Positions 1 through 8,184 of a stretch of 14,279 bases of DNA are shown piece by piece; position 1 is the stretch's first letter, and the number at the start of each line of letters is the position of its first letter. The notes under the pieces were generated by a model. That model did not search any database. It was not told the origin of the DNA and was given only the letters and a program-made list of their open reading frames with translations. The translations under genes and the position numbers were made by a program. Origin of the DNA: Cyclostephanos tholiformis (Eukaryota > Bacillariophyta > Thalassiosirophyceae > Thalassiosirales > Thalassiosiraceae). Location of the stretch: positions 1 to 14,279 of the forward strand of contig JALLPB010000615.1 in assembly GCA_036939975.1 (NCBI GenBank). The letters run 5' to 3'.

Positions 1-702
1 CACGGTCGGCATCGGAAATACGGCATCGAACGTCGGCAACGTTACCGTCAACGACGACGTGTCCACGAGCGCGCGCATCAGCGATTCGCGATCCGTCGTC
101 GTCGTCGACGACGACGACGACGACATCGACGACGACATCGGTCCGAGGAGCGGCGGCAGGAGGTTCGATTGGGCCAACGCGATCAGGCGCAATAACGCGC
201 GGAATTGCGATCGATACAAGAGCGTGCCGATCCCGTGCGGATCCACGACGTCCCAGCACGATCTGAGCAGATGTCGACGTCGACGATCGTCGTCGTCGTC
301 GTCCGACATGCCGGGGAGGATGGCGGTGGATAAGAACGGCGCGACTACCCTACCGGGTAGGCGTATCTCGTCGAACGCCCCCTCGCGGTACGCATTATCG
401 ATGATTCCATCCCGATCGGGGTGGCGGTCATGACGATAGTTCGCATTCGTGGTATTCGTCGTCATCGTATTATTCGTCATCGGGGGCGGCGGCGGAGGCG
501 GGGGCGGTATCGAGAAGTGCGCGTCGAGCAGGTGGGTGGCGTACGCACGCTCGAGGGGGGTGGGATGGAGGAAGGCGAACGACGGCGGCGCGTCGTCGAC
601 TACCGCGATGGACGACGACGACGACGGCAATGATGACGACGATGACGACGCAAGTGCCGATGGAGGAGTATTAGTAGGAGGGGGAGGGGACGTCGGATTC
701 AT
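1..702 (-). CDS. EH-domain protein, 5' part (runs off left edge)
   Basis: An open frame of 234 codons starts at the ATG complementary to 700-702 and has no stop before the window edge, so the C-terminus is missing. The N-terminus is low complexity: Pro-rich, then Ser runs, then nine prolines near residues 67-75, then a Thr/Asn/Met stretch. From about residue 109 it reads as an Eps15-homology domain. IRLPGRVVAPFLSTAILPG (about 112-130) matches the 'G-x-hydrophobic, FL-x-x-S-x-LP' helix. A six-Asp/Arg insert follows, then CWDVVDPHGIGTLLYRSQF (about 149-167) with the conserved W and a calcium-loop-like segment, then RALLRLIALAQ (168-178). EH domains bind NPF motifs in endocytic and vesicle-trafficking proteins. 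In this copy a repeat-rich insert may split the first helix (ERAYATHLLDAHF, about 50-62) from the rest. The family call is an inference from motif memory, not a search. Full length and any further domains cannot be seen. Confidence 0.72.
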   Translation of the reverse strand, partial: MNPTSPPPPTNTPPSALASSSSSSLPSSSSSIAVVDDAPPSFAFLHPTPLERAYATHLLDAHFSIPPPPPPPPPMTNNTMTTNTTNANYRHDRHPDRDGIIDNAYREGAFDEIRLPGRVVAPFLSTAILPGMSDDDDDDRRRRHLLRSCWDVVDPHGIGTLLYRSQFRALLRLIALAQSNLLPPLLGPMSSSMSSSSSSTTTTDRESLMRALVDTSSLTVTLPTFDAVFPMPTV

Positions 703-1058
703 GTTGTTATATTATATCGTCCCACGTGTCTTTTCTTACTCGGTGCGGTTCATATCACATACATCATCGTCGTCGTTGCATGGTTAGGTATACCTATATT
801 ATTGTAGGGGTGATTATCATTCTCCGTTATTTTTCCGTTGGATATTAGTATTTTTTCGCGTGAGCACTCACGAATAATACCATACCATAATAATATAACG
901 AATTAAGCGCAACAAGTAGTAGTACACATAACACAGCGGCAACGGCAACGTCAACATCAACGGCATCGTCGACCGACGACGACCACGACGACCATCCTTG
1001 CGACCACGACGATCACGACGCTCGTACATCTCGGATCGGCGGCGACGAGGAGCGAAAT
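703..1058. promoter_or_regulatory. Divergent intergenic region (EH-domain gene / glycosyltransferase gene)
   Basis: These 356 bases separate two divergent start codons, so they should hold both promoters and both 5' UTRs. A G-box core CACGTG lies at 723-728, about 20 bases upstream of the left gene's ATG. A perfect 6-base inverted repeat with a 2-base centre (CGTGAG-CA-CTCACG) lies at 859-872, near the middle. The right half carries many CGA/CAACG trinucleotide-like steps. No clear TATA box is assigned. Functional assignment is inference. Confidence 0.45.
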
Positions 1059-2657
1059 ATGATGATGTCATCGTCGTCGTCGTCGTCGTCATCATCATCG
1101 TATCGGAGTTGTTGGATTGGGGCAAATCACCGAAAGAAAAACATCGTCCTCGTCATATTATTGGCATTGATAATCGTCACGTCCCTATCCAATTATTACT
1201 ACTACCTCCCAGTCGTCGGATACGGATCATCTATGCCATCGTTCAAGGCGGGCAGTGGCGGCAGTGGGGGGGGGGGGGACGCGCACGCGATGGAGAATTA
1301 CGATGACGTCATGGATGGGGAGGAGGAGGGGGAGGGGGAGGGGGGGGGTATGAAACCGCATCGACGTCGACGACGCCCCCCGTCGTCGTCGTCGTCGTCG
1401 TCATCATACTCGTCGTCATCGTCGTCGTCGACGAGCAATCCCCTCCTGATCAAGGCGCTGTCGATAAACTCGTACTGGTGGCCGTCCGCGGAGGTCGGGG
1501 GGGGTTTGCTCGGGAGGATACGTTCCCTCCAGAATCCCCCGGATTGTAAATCGCAATCGACCAAATTCTTCGTATGGAGATCGCTGCGCGATAACGAGGC
1601 GGACACGCGCGGATTATCGGCATGGGCCCACGCCGGCACGTCCCATCTCTTCCACGCGCTTACGGACGGCGACGGATACGACGTCGTCGATCATCGTGGA
1701 GGGGAGTACGGCGCCGGCGCCGGCGGTGGTCCGCGCGTTTTATTGACGGACGACAGATTATGGCCCATGGCGAGGGGATGCCCGCACGGACCCCCCACGA
1801 GGGAATGCTACTTCGTGCCGCTCTCGGAGACGTGCACCCTAGATGACGTCGACGACGTAAACGATCACGAGCGTTCCATCGTGCTCAACGACACGAATGA
1901 CGAGTACGACCGATCGCTGAGGACCGTTTACTCGTCAGAGAAGATATGGTACAGAGTCACGCACGACAGGTACGGGTGGACGAACCTACCGGGTCACGGC
2001 GAGAGGGATCATTCGGTACTAAACGTCGTCGCCGCGTCCTTCGCATATTACTTCCGTCCGCGTCGGTGGTTGATCGATTCGATCGACGAACGATTGCGAA
2101 TATCGATACCATCGGACCTCAATCCGGATAGGACCATCGGGGTGCCGATACGACGGAGCGACAAGTGTCACGGACACAACATCACCGGATCGGCGAAGGG
2201 GGAATTGAACTGTCCGCCGTTACGTTCGTACCTCGATGCCGTGAGGCATTTCGTCGATCACGATCCGTTGATCGAGAACGTCATCGTTACCTCCGAGGAC
2301 AGATACGCGTGCGACGAATTCCTGAGCGTGCTACGGCACGAGATGCCCGAATTGCGCGTGGTGTTGAACGTCGGCGACGTGCAGCAGGGCACCGGATCGG
2401 GAACGAGACTCGAATCCTACGTCGAGGGCGCGAGCAACGCGGACGTCGTGACGAGCGCGTTGTCGTCCATGCACATGCAACTCCGAGCGCGGTACCTAGT
2501 CGTTACCTCCAAGTCGACTTGGACGGCCACCATTGCGGTATTGGCACGCGTTTACGGCTTCGCGTCGGAGGTGACGGTGATCGACATCGGGAGGAATAAG
2601 AATACGTTCTCGGCGTTGTCGAGATCGGGATGCACGAATCGCGAAAAGGGAGGATGA
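1059..2657 (+). CDS. Type II membrane glycosyltransferase, GT23 alpha-1,6-fucosyltransferase-like
   Basis: This is a single-exon frame of 532 residues opening with three ATGs; the first is taken as start because nothing distinguishes them. Residues 4-14 are poly-Ser and 25-27 are basic (RKK). One hydrophobic helix (about 28-44) follows, giving an N-in/C-out Golgi type II layout. A Gly/Glu/Ser-rich stem (about 65-125) comes next, then a catalytic part. Fucosyltransferase-like motifs are VPIRRSDK at about 362-369, comparable with the donor-binding HxRRxDK of GT23; a strand-helix VIVTSEDRYACDEF near 408-422; and ARYLVVTSKSTWTATIAVLA near 478-498, comparable with the C-terminal 'FLVCTFSSQVCRVAYE' block. 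The likely role is adding fucose from GDP-fucose to N-glycans in the Golgi. The His of the usual motif is Pro here, and overall similarity is loose, so a related GT-B fucosyltransferase is possible. The gene is divergent from the EH-domain gene. Confidence 0.6.
   Translation: MMMSSSSSSSSSSSYRSCWIGANHRKKNIVLVILLALIIVTSLSNYYYYLPVVGYGSSMPSFKAGSGGSGGGGDAHAMENYDDVMDGEEEGEGEGGGMKPHRRRRRPPSSSSSSSSYSSSSSSSTSNPLLIKALSINSYWWPSAEVGGGLLGRIRSLQNPPDCKSQSTKFFVWRSLRDNEADTRGLSAWAHAGTSHLFHALTDGDGYDVVDHRGGEYGAGAGGGPRVLLTDDRLWPMARGCPHGPPTRECYFVPLSETCTLDDVDDVNDHERSIVLNDTNDEYDRSLRTVYSSEKIWYRVTHDRYGWTNLPGHGERDHSVLNVVAASFAYYFRPRRWLIDSIDERLRISIPSDLNPDRTIGVPIRRSDKCHGHNITGSAKGELNCPPLRSYLDAVRHFVDHDPLIENVIVTSEDRYACDEFLSVLRHEMPELRVVLNVGDVQQGTGSGTRLESYVEGASNADVVTSALSSMHMQLRARYLVVTSKSTWTATIAVLARVYGFASEVTVIDIGRNKNTFSALSRSGCTNREKGG
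1068..1100. repeat. (TCG/TCA)11 microsatellite encoding poly-Ser
   Basis: Eleven consecutive TCG or TCA codons follow the three start ATGs of the glycosyltransferase gene and encode an 11-residue serine run. The TCG/TCA mixing shows some decay of a pure trinucleotide repeat. Confidence 0.8.
1380..1432. repeat. TCG/TCA-rich microsatellite encoding Ser-rich stem
   Basis: Nearly continuous TCG/TCA triplets encode two serine runs interrupted by a Tyr, in the predicted stem of the glycosyltransferase. A G-rich stretch (GAGGAGG/GGGGG) lies just upstream at about 1318-1348. Such repeats suggest frequent length change in this segment. Confidence 0.75.
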
Positions 2658-2964
2658 ACAATTTTAACGCGTTCCCTCCCTCCCTCCCGCAAATTATTTT
2701 TCGCGTTCTGGATCCGGACCCCGAACGAGGGGGAGGACACGACATGCCGGGATTTTGACTGCCACGCATCGTCGCCCCCCCCCCCCCCCCCCCCCCCCCC
2801 CCCCACCGCACGAGCACGTCCTAGAAATGACTTAAAGTTTTAATCCCCCCCAGACCCTTATTTTAATCGAAAAAAAAAATGTATTATTCACTCTTAAAGT
2901 AAAAAGCAAACACCCGTACAATGAGCTGAAATCATAACCCAGTTCGATACGGGCTCTATCTTGC
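2658..2964. other. Convergent 3' intergenic region with C-run
   Basis: This 307-base spacer lies between two convergent genes and must contain both 3' ends. It holds a C/T-rich stretch, a 30-base C homopolymer, an A9 run at about 2871-2879 and AT-rich sequence beyond it. No canonical AATAAA is obvious and no ORF or RNA gene is seen. Confidence 0.5.
2775..2804. repeat. Homopolymer tract, 30 consecutive C
   Basis: An uninterrupted run of 30 C residues in the 3' flank between two convergent genes. Its length is at the limit of what reads or polymerases reproduce, so the true length is uncertain. On the minus strand it is G30, able in principle to form G-quadruplexes. Confidence 0.9.
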
Positions 2965-4692
2965 TCAAACAATCCTCGGCGGAGTGTGCTGATTGATAAA
3001 CTTCTCTATTCGCGCAAAACTTCCTCCGACGCCACCATCGTCAGATTCTATCGATTCCTCCGTGTCGAGGCGACGTCTAGGGCGATCTCGGGATTCCGCA
3101 GAGTGCCGCCTCGGTTCAGCTCGCGTATCCCTCGTATGCCTCGAGAAGTCATCCCCCGGACTATTTTCACCGTCATCTCCACTCACTGATTCGTTGAGAG
3201 ACAGATCTAGCGTGTCAACTTCGTCACCGCTCCCGGTCGAGATTGGCGATAGACCTCCACCCTCCTGCGTTCGCCTGCGAGAACGTCTTTTTTTCGACGT
3301 CATCACTGTCTTTATGTCATTCAGAAAGTCCCCCAATGCAACGCTATCACCGAATGCACGAGCGCTAGCATCCCTCCGTCGTGCCTCCTCTTTCTCACGA
3401 TAACCTTCCTCCCATTCTTCCGTAGGGAAGACGAAGCAATGTGCCACGGCAGAAAAGAGCATCTCGAGGCAGATCAAAAAGTTTTGGGCGCGCATTACGA
3501 AGTCATCGGCCTCTTCTTGGGAGTTGAATTTATCCGGAAAGGCAACGTTGACGACAAAGGACAGGACCATTCTTTGCCAAAATGTCATGAACACTACCCC
3601 TTTGATGCATAAGAACTTTGGCCAGGGATCGCACCAGTCTAGATTGCTCCTCGTCGCGTGGTAAAATCGCACCAATCCCCTAAATGCTAAGAATATACTG
3701 ATATTCGTGACAATGGTGATGTAAAGTTGCGGGGTCGTTGGGTCGAGGAATTTTTTAGGCTCCACCAATTGATTCGAAACAAGCCAAGCGATGCCAGTCA
3801 ACGGTCGCAATAAGACGAATTGCATTGCGTACAGTTGACACTGGTCCAGCACGGCTTCGGCTTTGATTCGATCGGGACTGACGTAATTTCCATATTCATC
3901 CACCACTCCCGGCACTTGAGCGTCCACAGAGTCCGTTAGCGAAACTTTCTTCCTCCTACAGCATCTATTCCGCCAGGTCGACCACCATCGTTTGCATGCC
4001 TTGGGTCCGCAACGACACTTGTCCGGCCTACTCAACTGATCCGCCCTGAGTTCCAGCAGGGTGATGACCGCCCGTCGATCCCCCCTCCCCAACACAGCAA
4101 TCAGGAAAGAAAGGAACATGTAGACGCAGTAGCTTTCGTAGAACTCTCGAACGACCGCGAGGTAAGGCTCCGCATCCACGAATACCAACGATAGCCAACT
4201 CGAGAGGGAATAGATCGGGGTCATCCAAAGGACGGCCATGATCTTGCGCTGCACGACGGGGAGGTTCATGTGTCGCAGGTGCTGAGAGAGGTGGTATCCG
4301 CTCACGAGTATCACCAGTATAGTGAACATCCCCGCGAACTGCACGGCCAGTAGCGAATTTTGATTCTCCTGCAGGTCTTGGACGGATGCCAAATCCTTGT
4401 ATATGGTTTCCGATGCATCCTCCACGGTGTCAGTGAAGTTAGTGATGTACTCGTCGGTCGCGTTCAGCGATTCGGACACCAACTTCGTCAGGCCCTTCAC
4501 CTGCGCCGCGTAGGCGGACTGGAACGTCGACTGCTGGGATTGCATCGTCGCGAGCTGTTTGTTCACCATGGCGATATCGGCCTGATATGCGATTTTGAGT
4601 GAATGAATGCTCGAGGAGAAGATCACGACGATCGTGGCGGTCGAGGCCACGAGGAGGATAAAGAGGATGAAGGCGGGCACAAGGGAGTTCAT
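2965..4692 (-). CDS. TMEM184/LAZ1/OSTalpha-family multi-pass membrane protein
   Basis: An intronless frame of 575 residues. A first hydrophobic helix spans about 5-25. It is followed by a hydrophilic, Gln/Ser/Thr/Asp-rich segment (about 30-112) with coiled-coil character and two N-glycosylation sequons (NAT at 77, NFT at 85). The family core comes next, with helices near 115-133, 150-172, 184-202, 288-305, 322-340, 360-385 and 404-422. Hallmarks are HLRHMNLPVVQRKIMAVLWM (140-156), PIYSLSSWLSLVF, ESYCVYMFLSFLIAVLG, QFVLLRPLTGIAW and FMTFWQRMVLSF. This is the organic solute transporter-alpha-like family (PF03619), which includes animal TMEM184 and plant LAZ1. A Cys/Arg-rich cytosolic loop lies at 224-250. 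The C-terminal 130 residues are Arg/Ser/Asp-rich and probably disordered, so regulation by phosphorylation is possible. Family members sit in plasma or endosomal/vacuolar membranes; the substrate is unknown. The extra N-terminal helix plus coiled coil is not part of the usual seven-helix core. Confidence 0.85.
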   Translation of the reverse strand: MNSLVPAFILFILLVASTATIVVIFSSSIHSLKIAYQADIAMVNKQLATMQSQQSTFQSAYAAQVKGLTKLVSESLNATDEYITNFTDTVEDASETIYKDLASVQDLQENQNSLLAVQFAGMFTILVILVSGYHLSQHLRHMNLPVVQRKIMAVLWMTPIYSLSSWLSLVFVDAEPYLAVVREFYESYCVYMFLSFLIAVLGRGDRRAVITLLELRADQLSRPDKCRCGPKACKRWWSTWRNRCCRRKKVSLTDSVDAQVPGVVDEYGNYVSPDRIKAEAVLDQCQLYAMQFVLLRPLTGIAWLVSNQLVEPKKFLDPTTPQLYITIVTNISIFLAFRGLVRFYHATRSNLDWCDPWPKFLCIKGVVFMTFWQRMVLSFVVNVAFPDKFNSQEEADDFVMRAQNFLICLEMLFSAVAHCFVFPTEEWEEGYREKEEARRRDASARAFGDSVALGDFLNDIKTVMTSKKRRSRRRTQEGGGLSPISTGSGDEVDTLDLSLNESVSGDDGENSPGDDFSRHTRDTRAEPRRHSAESRDRPRRRLDTEESIESDDGGVGGSFARIEKFINQHTPPRIV

Positions 4693-5027
4693 GGCAATAT
4701 TTGGTTGGGATTATGGATGCATAGTTTGTTGGTATATTGTATTTCCTCATGCTAGAGTGGATTGATAAAACGTTGACCGTGGACTCATAACGTGAACGCG
4801 AACAGGAGCAGGACACACAACATACCTATTTACCATAGTATCGTAAGTACTACCGGAATTGTAACATTTTAATGTCTGTGTTGTTACGTATTTTGGGTCA
4901 CGAATCAAGCACACGTGATTGGACACCCGAAAATAGTACATCATCCCTGCTAACATGTGTGGGCTTTCCATATTGATTGGTACCTCAACTACAGGGCCTG
5001 TCGAGCTGAATGATCCATCCTCATCAA
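4693..5027. promoter_or_regulatory. Upstream region of the TMEM184-like gene
   Basis: This AT-rich stretch lies upstream of the minus-strand membrane-protein gene and downstream of the ATPase pseudogene. It should hold the promoter and 5' UTR. A minus-strand frame stays open across much of it, but the reading matches nothing I recognise and I do not call it a gene. It could also be the most decayed tail of the pseudogene. Confidence 0.35.
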
Positions 5028-6962
5028 TCAGTATTGATATTGTTTCATGGCAACCTTTCCCCCACTAGCAACACGATCCGTATATGCTGCATTGAATGAA
5101 AGAAAGTGAAAAATCATTAAAGGGGTTTGGAAGGGATATAATGATTCTGAAATCTCCTCACCTAGCTGAGATAAGACTTCACAACAGAGAGCATTTGCAT
5201 TGTGAACTAAAAAACTGAAGCAATCAAAACATATGTTAGCACACAACGTATAATAAGGAGCATGGTTATCTTAACAATCAACTGGAATTTTACTCAGTTC
5301 TAACAAGCAACACTGAGCAGATGCTTTGTCTTCAATCGAATAGCACTAGGATGTCATTTTTTGCAAGATACACTGCTTCTTGTCTAAATCACCACATGAG
5401 TAGCAAGATATTGCAAACCGGAGAGAAAATCGTAGACTAAGGTCATAATGGCTTTTCCAGTGATCAGGTGGCAGAAGCGACAATGCATTGGTTAAATATG
5501 AGCATGATACCGCATGGTCTGCACTGGCCGCTGCCTTTGAACAGAACAACTCATAGAATTTGGCAATGTTGATTTGTAATTCAGGACTTTCATCTACTAG
5601 ATTGCCACTGTCATGCTTGATCTGATCAACATTAGAGAATAACATGTCATCAGCAACTTTTCTCTTGGACATTGAATATAATAACATTCAGAGCCTTTAG
5701 TGGTACTGTGGCAATCAACTGATGGATTTGATGTGAAGTGGTGGAAAATTCAACCCTATCAATCACTACACTGCCCAATTCATCTGATCCTTGTCCTTCT
5801 TTGTTCTAGGGTATGAGCCGGTAGGCTGCCTCTCACACCTATCCCAAACTTGAATTCTGAAGTGTCACATTCGACCATGAACCCCTCTTTGACAGCCTGG
5901 TCCAACTTATCCCAGATGTCTGAGTGATCTGAATGGGTATTCAATGCTTCCACAATGGTCTATTTGATTTTGATACCAGAGCGAGCTGCAACCTTCAGTG
6001 CCACTTGGATTGTGGATGAGAGCCCACTCAGCAACATTGCCTGTGACATCCATGAAGCTGACATCTACTTCATCCCATACTCATCTCATGTTATTCTTGC
6101 TGTATTCAAGCAATCCTCCATCCATCAATGACCTTGTAAATGAAAGTATGAAGAATGGATCGCCTTTTGTCTTTTAATATATGATGTCGGATGGAGGTTC
6201 AGTGATAAATGGAAATATGCATAGGGCATCGATTACCATGGTGTTGAGGTCAGTCGGATTCAATCCCTCCAAGCATTATTGGGGTGGTAATCCTCCCCAC
6301 AAACTAGAAGATTATAAATCGCCAGTAAGAGAGAAGCAGGAAACCTCTCCCCTGACAGATTAGCACATCCTGCTCTTGGTAATAGGGAATTTTTACACCA
6401 AAGTTTAATCTTTGGGTGAGAAAAAATATTTTGTGATCATCTGCAACTTCATTGACCTGTAAGTCCCCACAAAAAAGAGACATGAATCACCAATTGAATC
6501 ACAAAGTGAGCTCTTTACCACAGCAAAAACTGACTTATTCCACCACTGGAAGTCATCTAAGAAAGTACCATTGTATGTTTTGGACCTGAAACAACTCTAA
6601 TGTAACATTAAAAGTGTGAAACAAATACTTCAAACATTCATTTGATAGTCTGTCTCTTCTCTGTCATCTGTCAATTGCTCCAGTTAGAGTATGAGCATGT
6701 TGATATCTGGGGGCAGCCATGTAAGCGTCACCAGTCTGGGCCAAAGACACAGGTAAAACTATAAATTAAGGCTAATAAATCCTGTCAAGAACATGTTTCC
6801 TTGATCAAGAGGCACAAATCATGAAACATAGGAACACTACAAAGGACCAATTTTCTTGAGACATTTGATCATGTCATTGTCTTGTTCACCATGCACTACC
6901 TTGGCTGAGATGAGCACAAAAGTGATATTGAAGAGATAAAACAAAGGATGATCAAATTGTGA
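5028..6962 (-). pseudogene. Decayed COG3899-type predicted ATPase (AAA_16 plus helical repeats)
   Basis: Reading the minus strand from high to low coordinates recovers, in order, the body of a large STAND/AAA-type signalling ATPase. About 6840-6959: QFDHPLFYLFN, like GKFDQ...P. About 6690-6710: PDINMLI. About 6590-6655: LKYLFHTF. 6456-6563: a 36-codon stretch with the Walker B block FLDDFQWWNK and ending FFVGTYR. 6030-6272: LEGLNPTDLNTM, KTKGDPFFIL and VWDEVD. About 5860-6040: LSSTIQVALKVAARSGI and WDKLDQAVKEGFM. 5346-5687: the helical repeat with LLPPDHWKSHYDLSL. About 5120-5270: ALCCEVLSQLGEEIS. In-frame stops interrupt this at 6174-6176, 6081-6083, 5960-5962, 5346-5348 and 5271-5273. Frames also shift near 6455 (where the expected NEV reappears one base out) and near 6040. 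No P-loop or kinase domain is identifiable upstream. Such ATPases are usually the central part of multidomain protein or histidine kinases. Whether 5346-5687 is still translated is unknown. Confidence 0.8.
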
Positions 6963-7924
6963 GCTTAGAGTAAAAATTAAGACTATCTACATTATAGTCT
7001 GTGAAGAGATTCCCAGGACAATGGGTGGCAATGCCTTGCCCCTTACTAAAACTACACATAGGTGAGAGCTTCTACATACCCTGATCGGAGAGTACTTAAT
7101 AGTACCTTAGAATAGCCAAGTGGGCTTAATATGATAGCTCCCTGGCTATGGAAATATCAAGCTCGTCAGGCTAGCTCATCACCACTGGGCCTATGCCTCT
7201 GGACTGCATCAGCATGCAGGATGTTCAGTCATGTGCATGACTGCCCCTCTTTGTCTATGCATACATACGGCTGGGTACTGCACACCATTGTTAAAAAAGG
7301 ATGGCACTATAATGTTCACCGACAGCCTCGGCAACAGTATGTCCACACCTTAAATATCTTTCCATGTTGGATGCAGGATGAGAACATTGCTCAGGAGCTT
7401 AGTTTGCACAATGAAATTATCAATGCTGCATCTAACATCAAGTGATGCCATGCCCGGGGGAGAACGGCCACATTGCCAATGAAGAACCATCTTCACATCA
7501 CACCTAACACAATCGCCTGTAAAGATCGGCCAAGGAAAAGCATGGAGCCTGGGTGTTATCTACACTCCAAAAATTTGGGCGTAGCTTAGAGGAAGCATGG
7601 GAGAGAGGGCTTATCTCTCACTTTTAATTAATAATCTCCATTTACTAAGTTACACAAGGGCACTCCCCATTAGCCATGAGCCACTCCCTGTGCCAGGAAG
7701 CAGCTTTGAAAGTTGCATCAACACTCACACGGGCACACAAAAAAAATTTCAACAAAGCTGCACTCTCCGGGAAAAATATCATCCGGCGGCTTCACCCTCA
7801 AAATTAATGGGTAGTCGATGGTTCCCTCGGATCGTGGTACTGTGGCTCTCCATGGGCATGTGCAGGAATTGAGCCGATGGGACGCAATTGCCGTCGTAAG
7901 TGCTCTTGTTTGGGGCGCTGAAAT
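6963..7924. other. AT-richer stretch with no identifiable gene
   Basis: No intact recognisable gene is visible. A plus-strand frame of 104 codons at 7131-7445 and a 91-codon one at 7597-7872 match nothing I know and have no repeated or domain-like structure. The right flank of the decayed ATPase would be expected here (P-loop and any kinase part), but I could not read it in any minus-strand frame. It is either too decayed or replaced by an insertion. No tRNA-like cloverleaf was noticed. Confidence 0.5.
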
Positions 7925-8184
7925 GCGACCGATCAAAAAATAGTGACAAGGACTGTGCCTCCTCCTTAGGTGACTGCAATTTCACTATTATACGCAATAA
8001 CCAATCGAAAAGTCAGCATCAAGAAAAGTGATGCGACCGAGGCAACCGATCAAAATATAGTGACAAGGACGGTGCCTCCTCCTTAGAGGACCGCAATTTC
8101 ACTATTTTACGCAACAACCAATCGAAAAGTCAGCGTCAAGATAAGTGATGCGACCGAGGCGACCGATCAAAAAATAGTGACAAG
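7925..8184. repeat. 117-base tandem repeat, about 2.2 copies
   Basis: The segment starting GCGACCGATCAAAAAATAG recurs with an exact period of 117 bases: copy 1 is 7925-8041, copy 2 is 8042-8158 (starting GCAACCGATC), and a 26-base partial copy 3 is 8159-8184. The copies differ at only a scatter of positions. Each full unit contains an inverted repeat, AATAGTGA with TCACTATT in copy 1 (7939-7946 and 7982-7989), and ends in a near-duplicate GCGACCGAG/GCGACCGAT step. There is no coding frame across it. It could be a minisatellite or the internal repeats of a mobile element. Confidence 0.9.

Noticed and set aside
59..787. Plus-strand frames at the left edge
   Set aside because: They mirror the CGA/TCG-rich EH-domain gene on the minus strand and read as Arg, Asp or Gly runs without domains.
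4747..5043. Minus-strand open frame upstream of the TMEM184-like gene
   Set aside because: It stays open for about 98 codons but matches nothing known and would overlap the expected promoter and 5' UTR of the membrane-protein gene.
6396..6418. Small hairpin CACCAAAG/CTTTGGGTG
   Set aside because: The arms are only 8-9 bases with a bulge, inside the decayed ATPase gene. There is no matching partner or target-site duplication to suggest a mobile-element end.
7131..7445. Plus-strand frame of 104 codons
   Set aside because: Isolated in AT-rich sequence, with no recognisable domain, no supporting splice partner and no compositional signal. Kept only as an unexplained open frame.
7925..8184. CRISPR-like array
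   Set aside because: The repeat unit is 117 bases with no unique spacers between copies, and the genome is eukaryotic.
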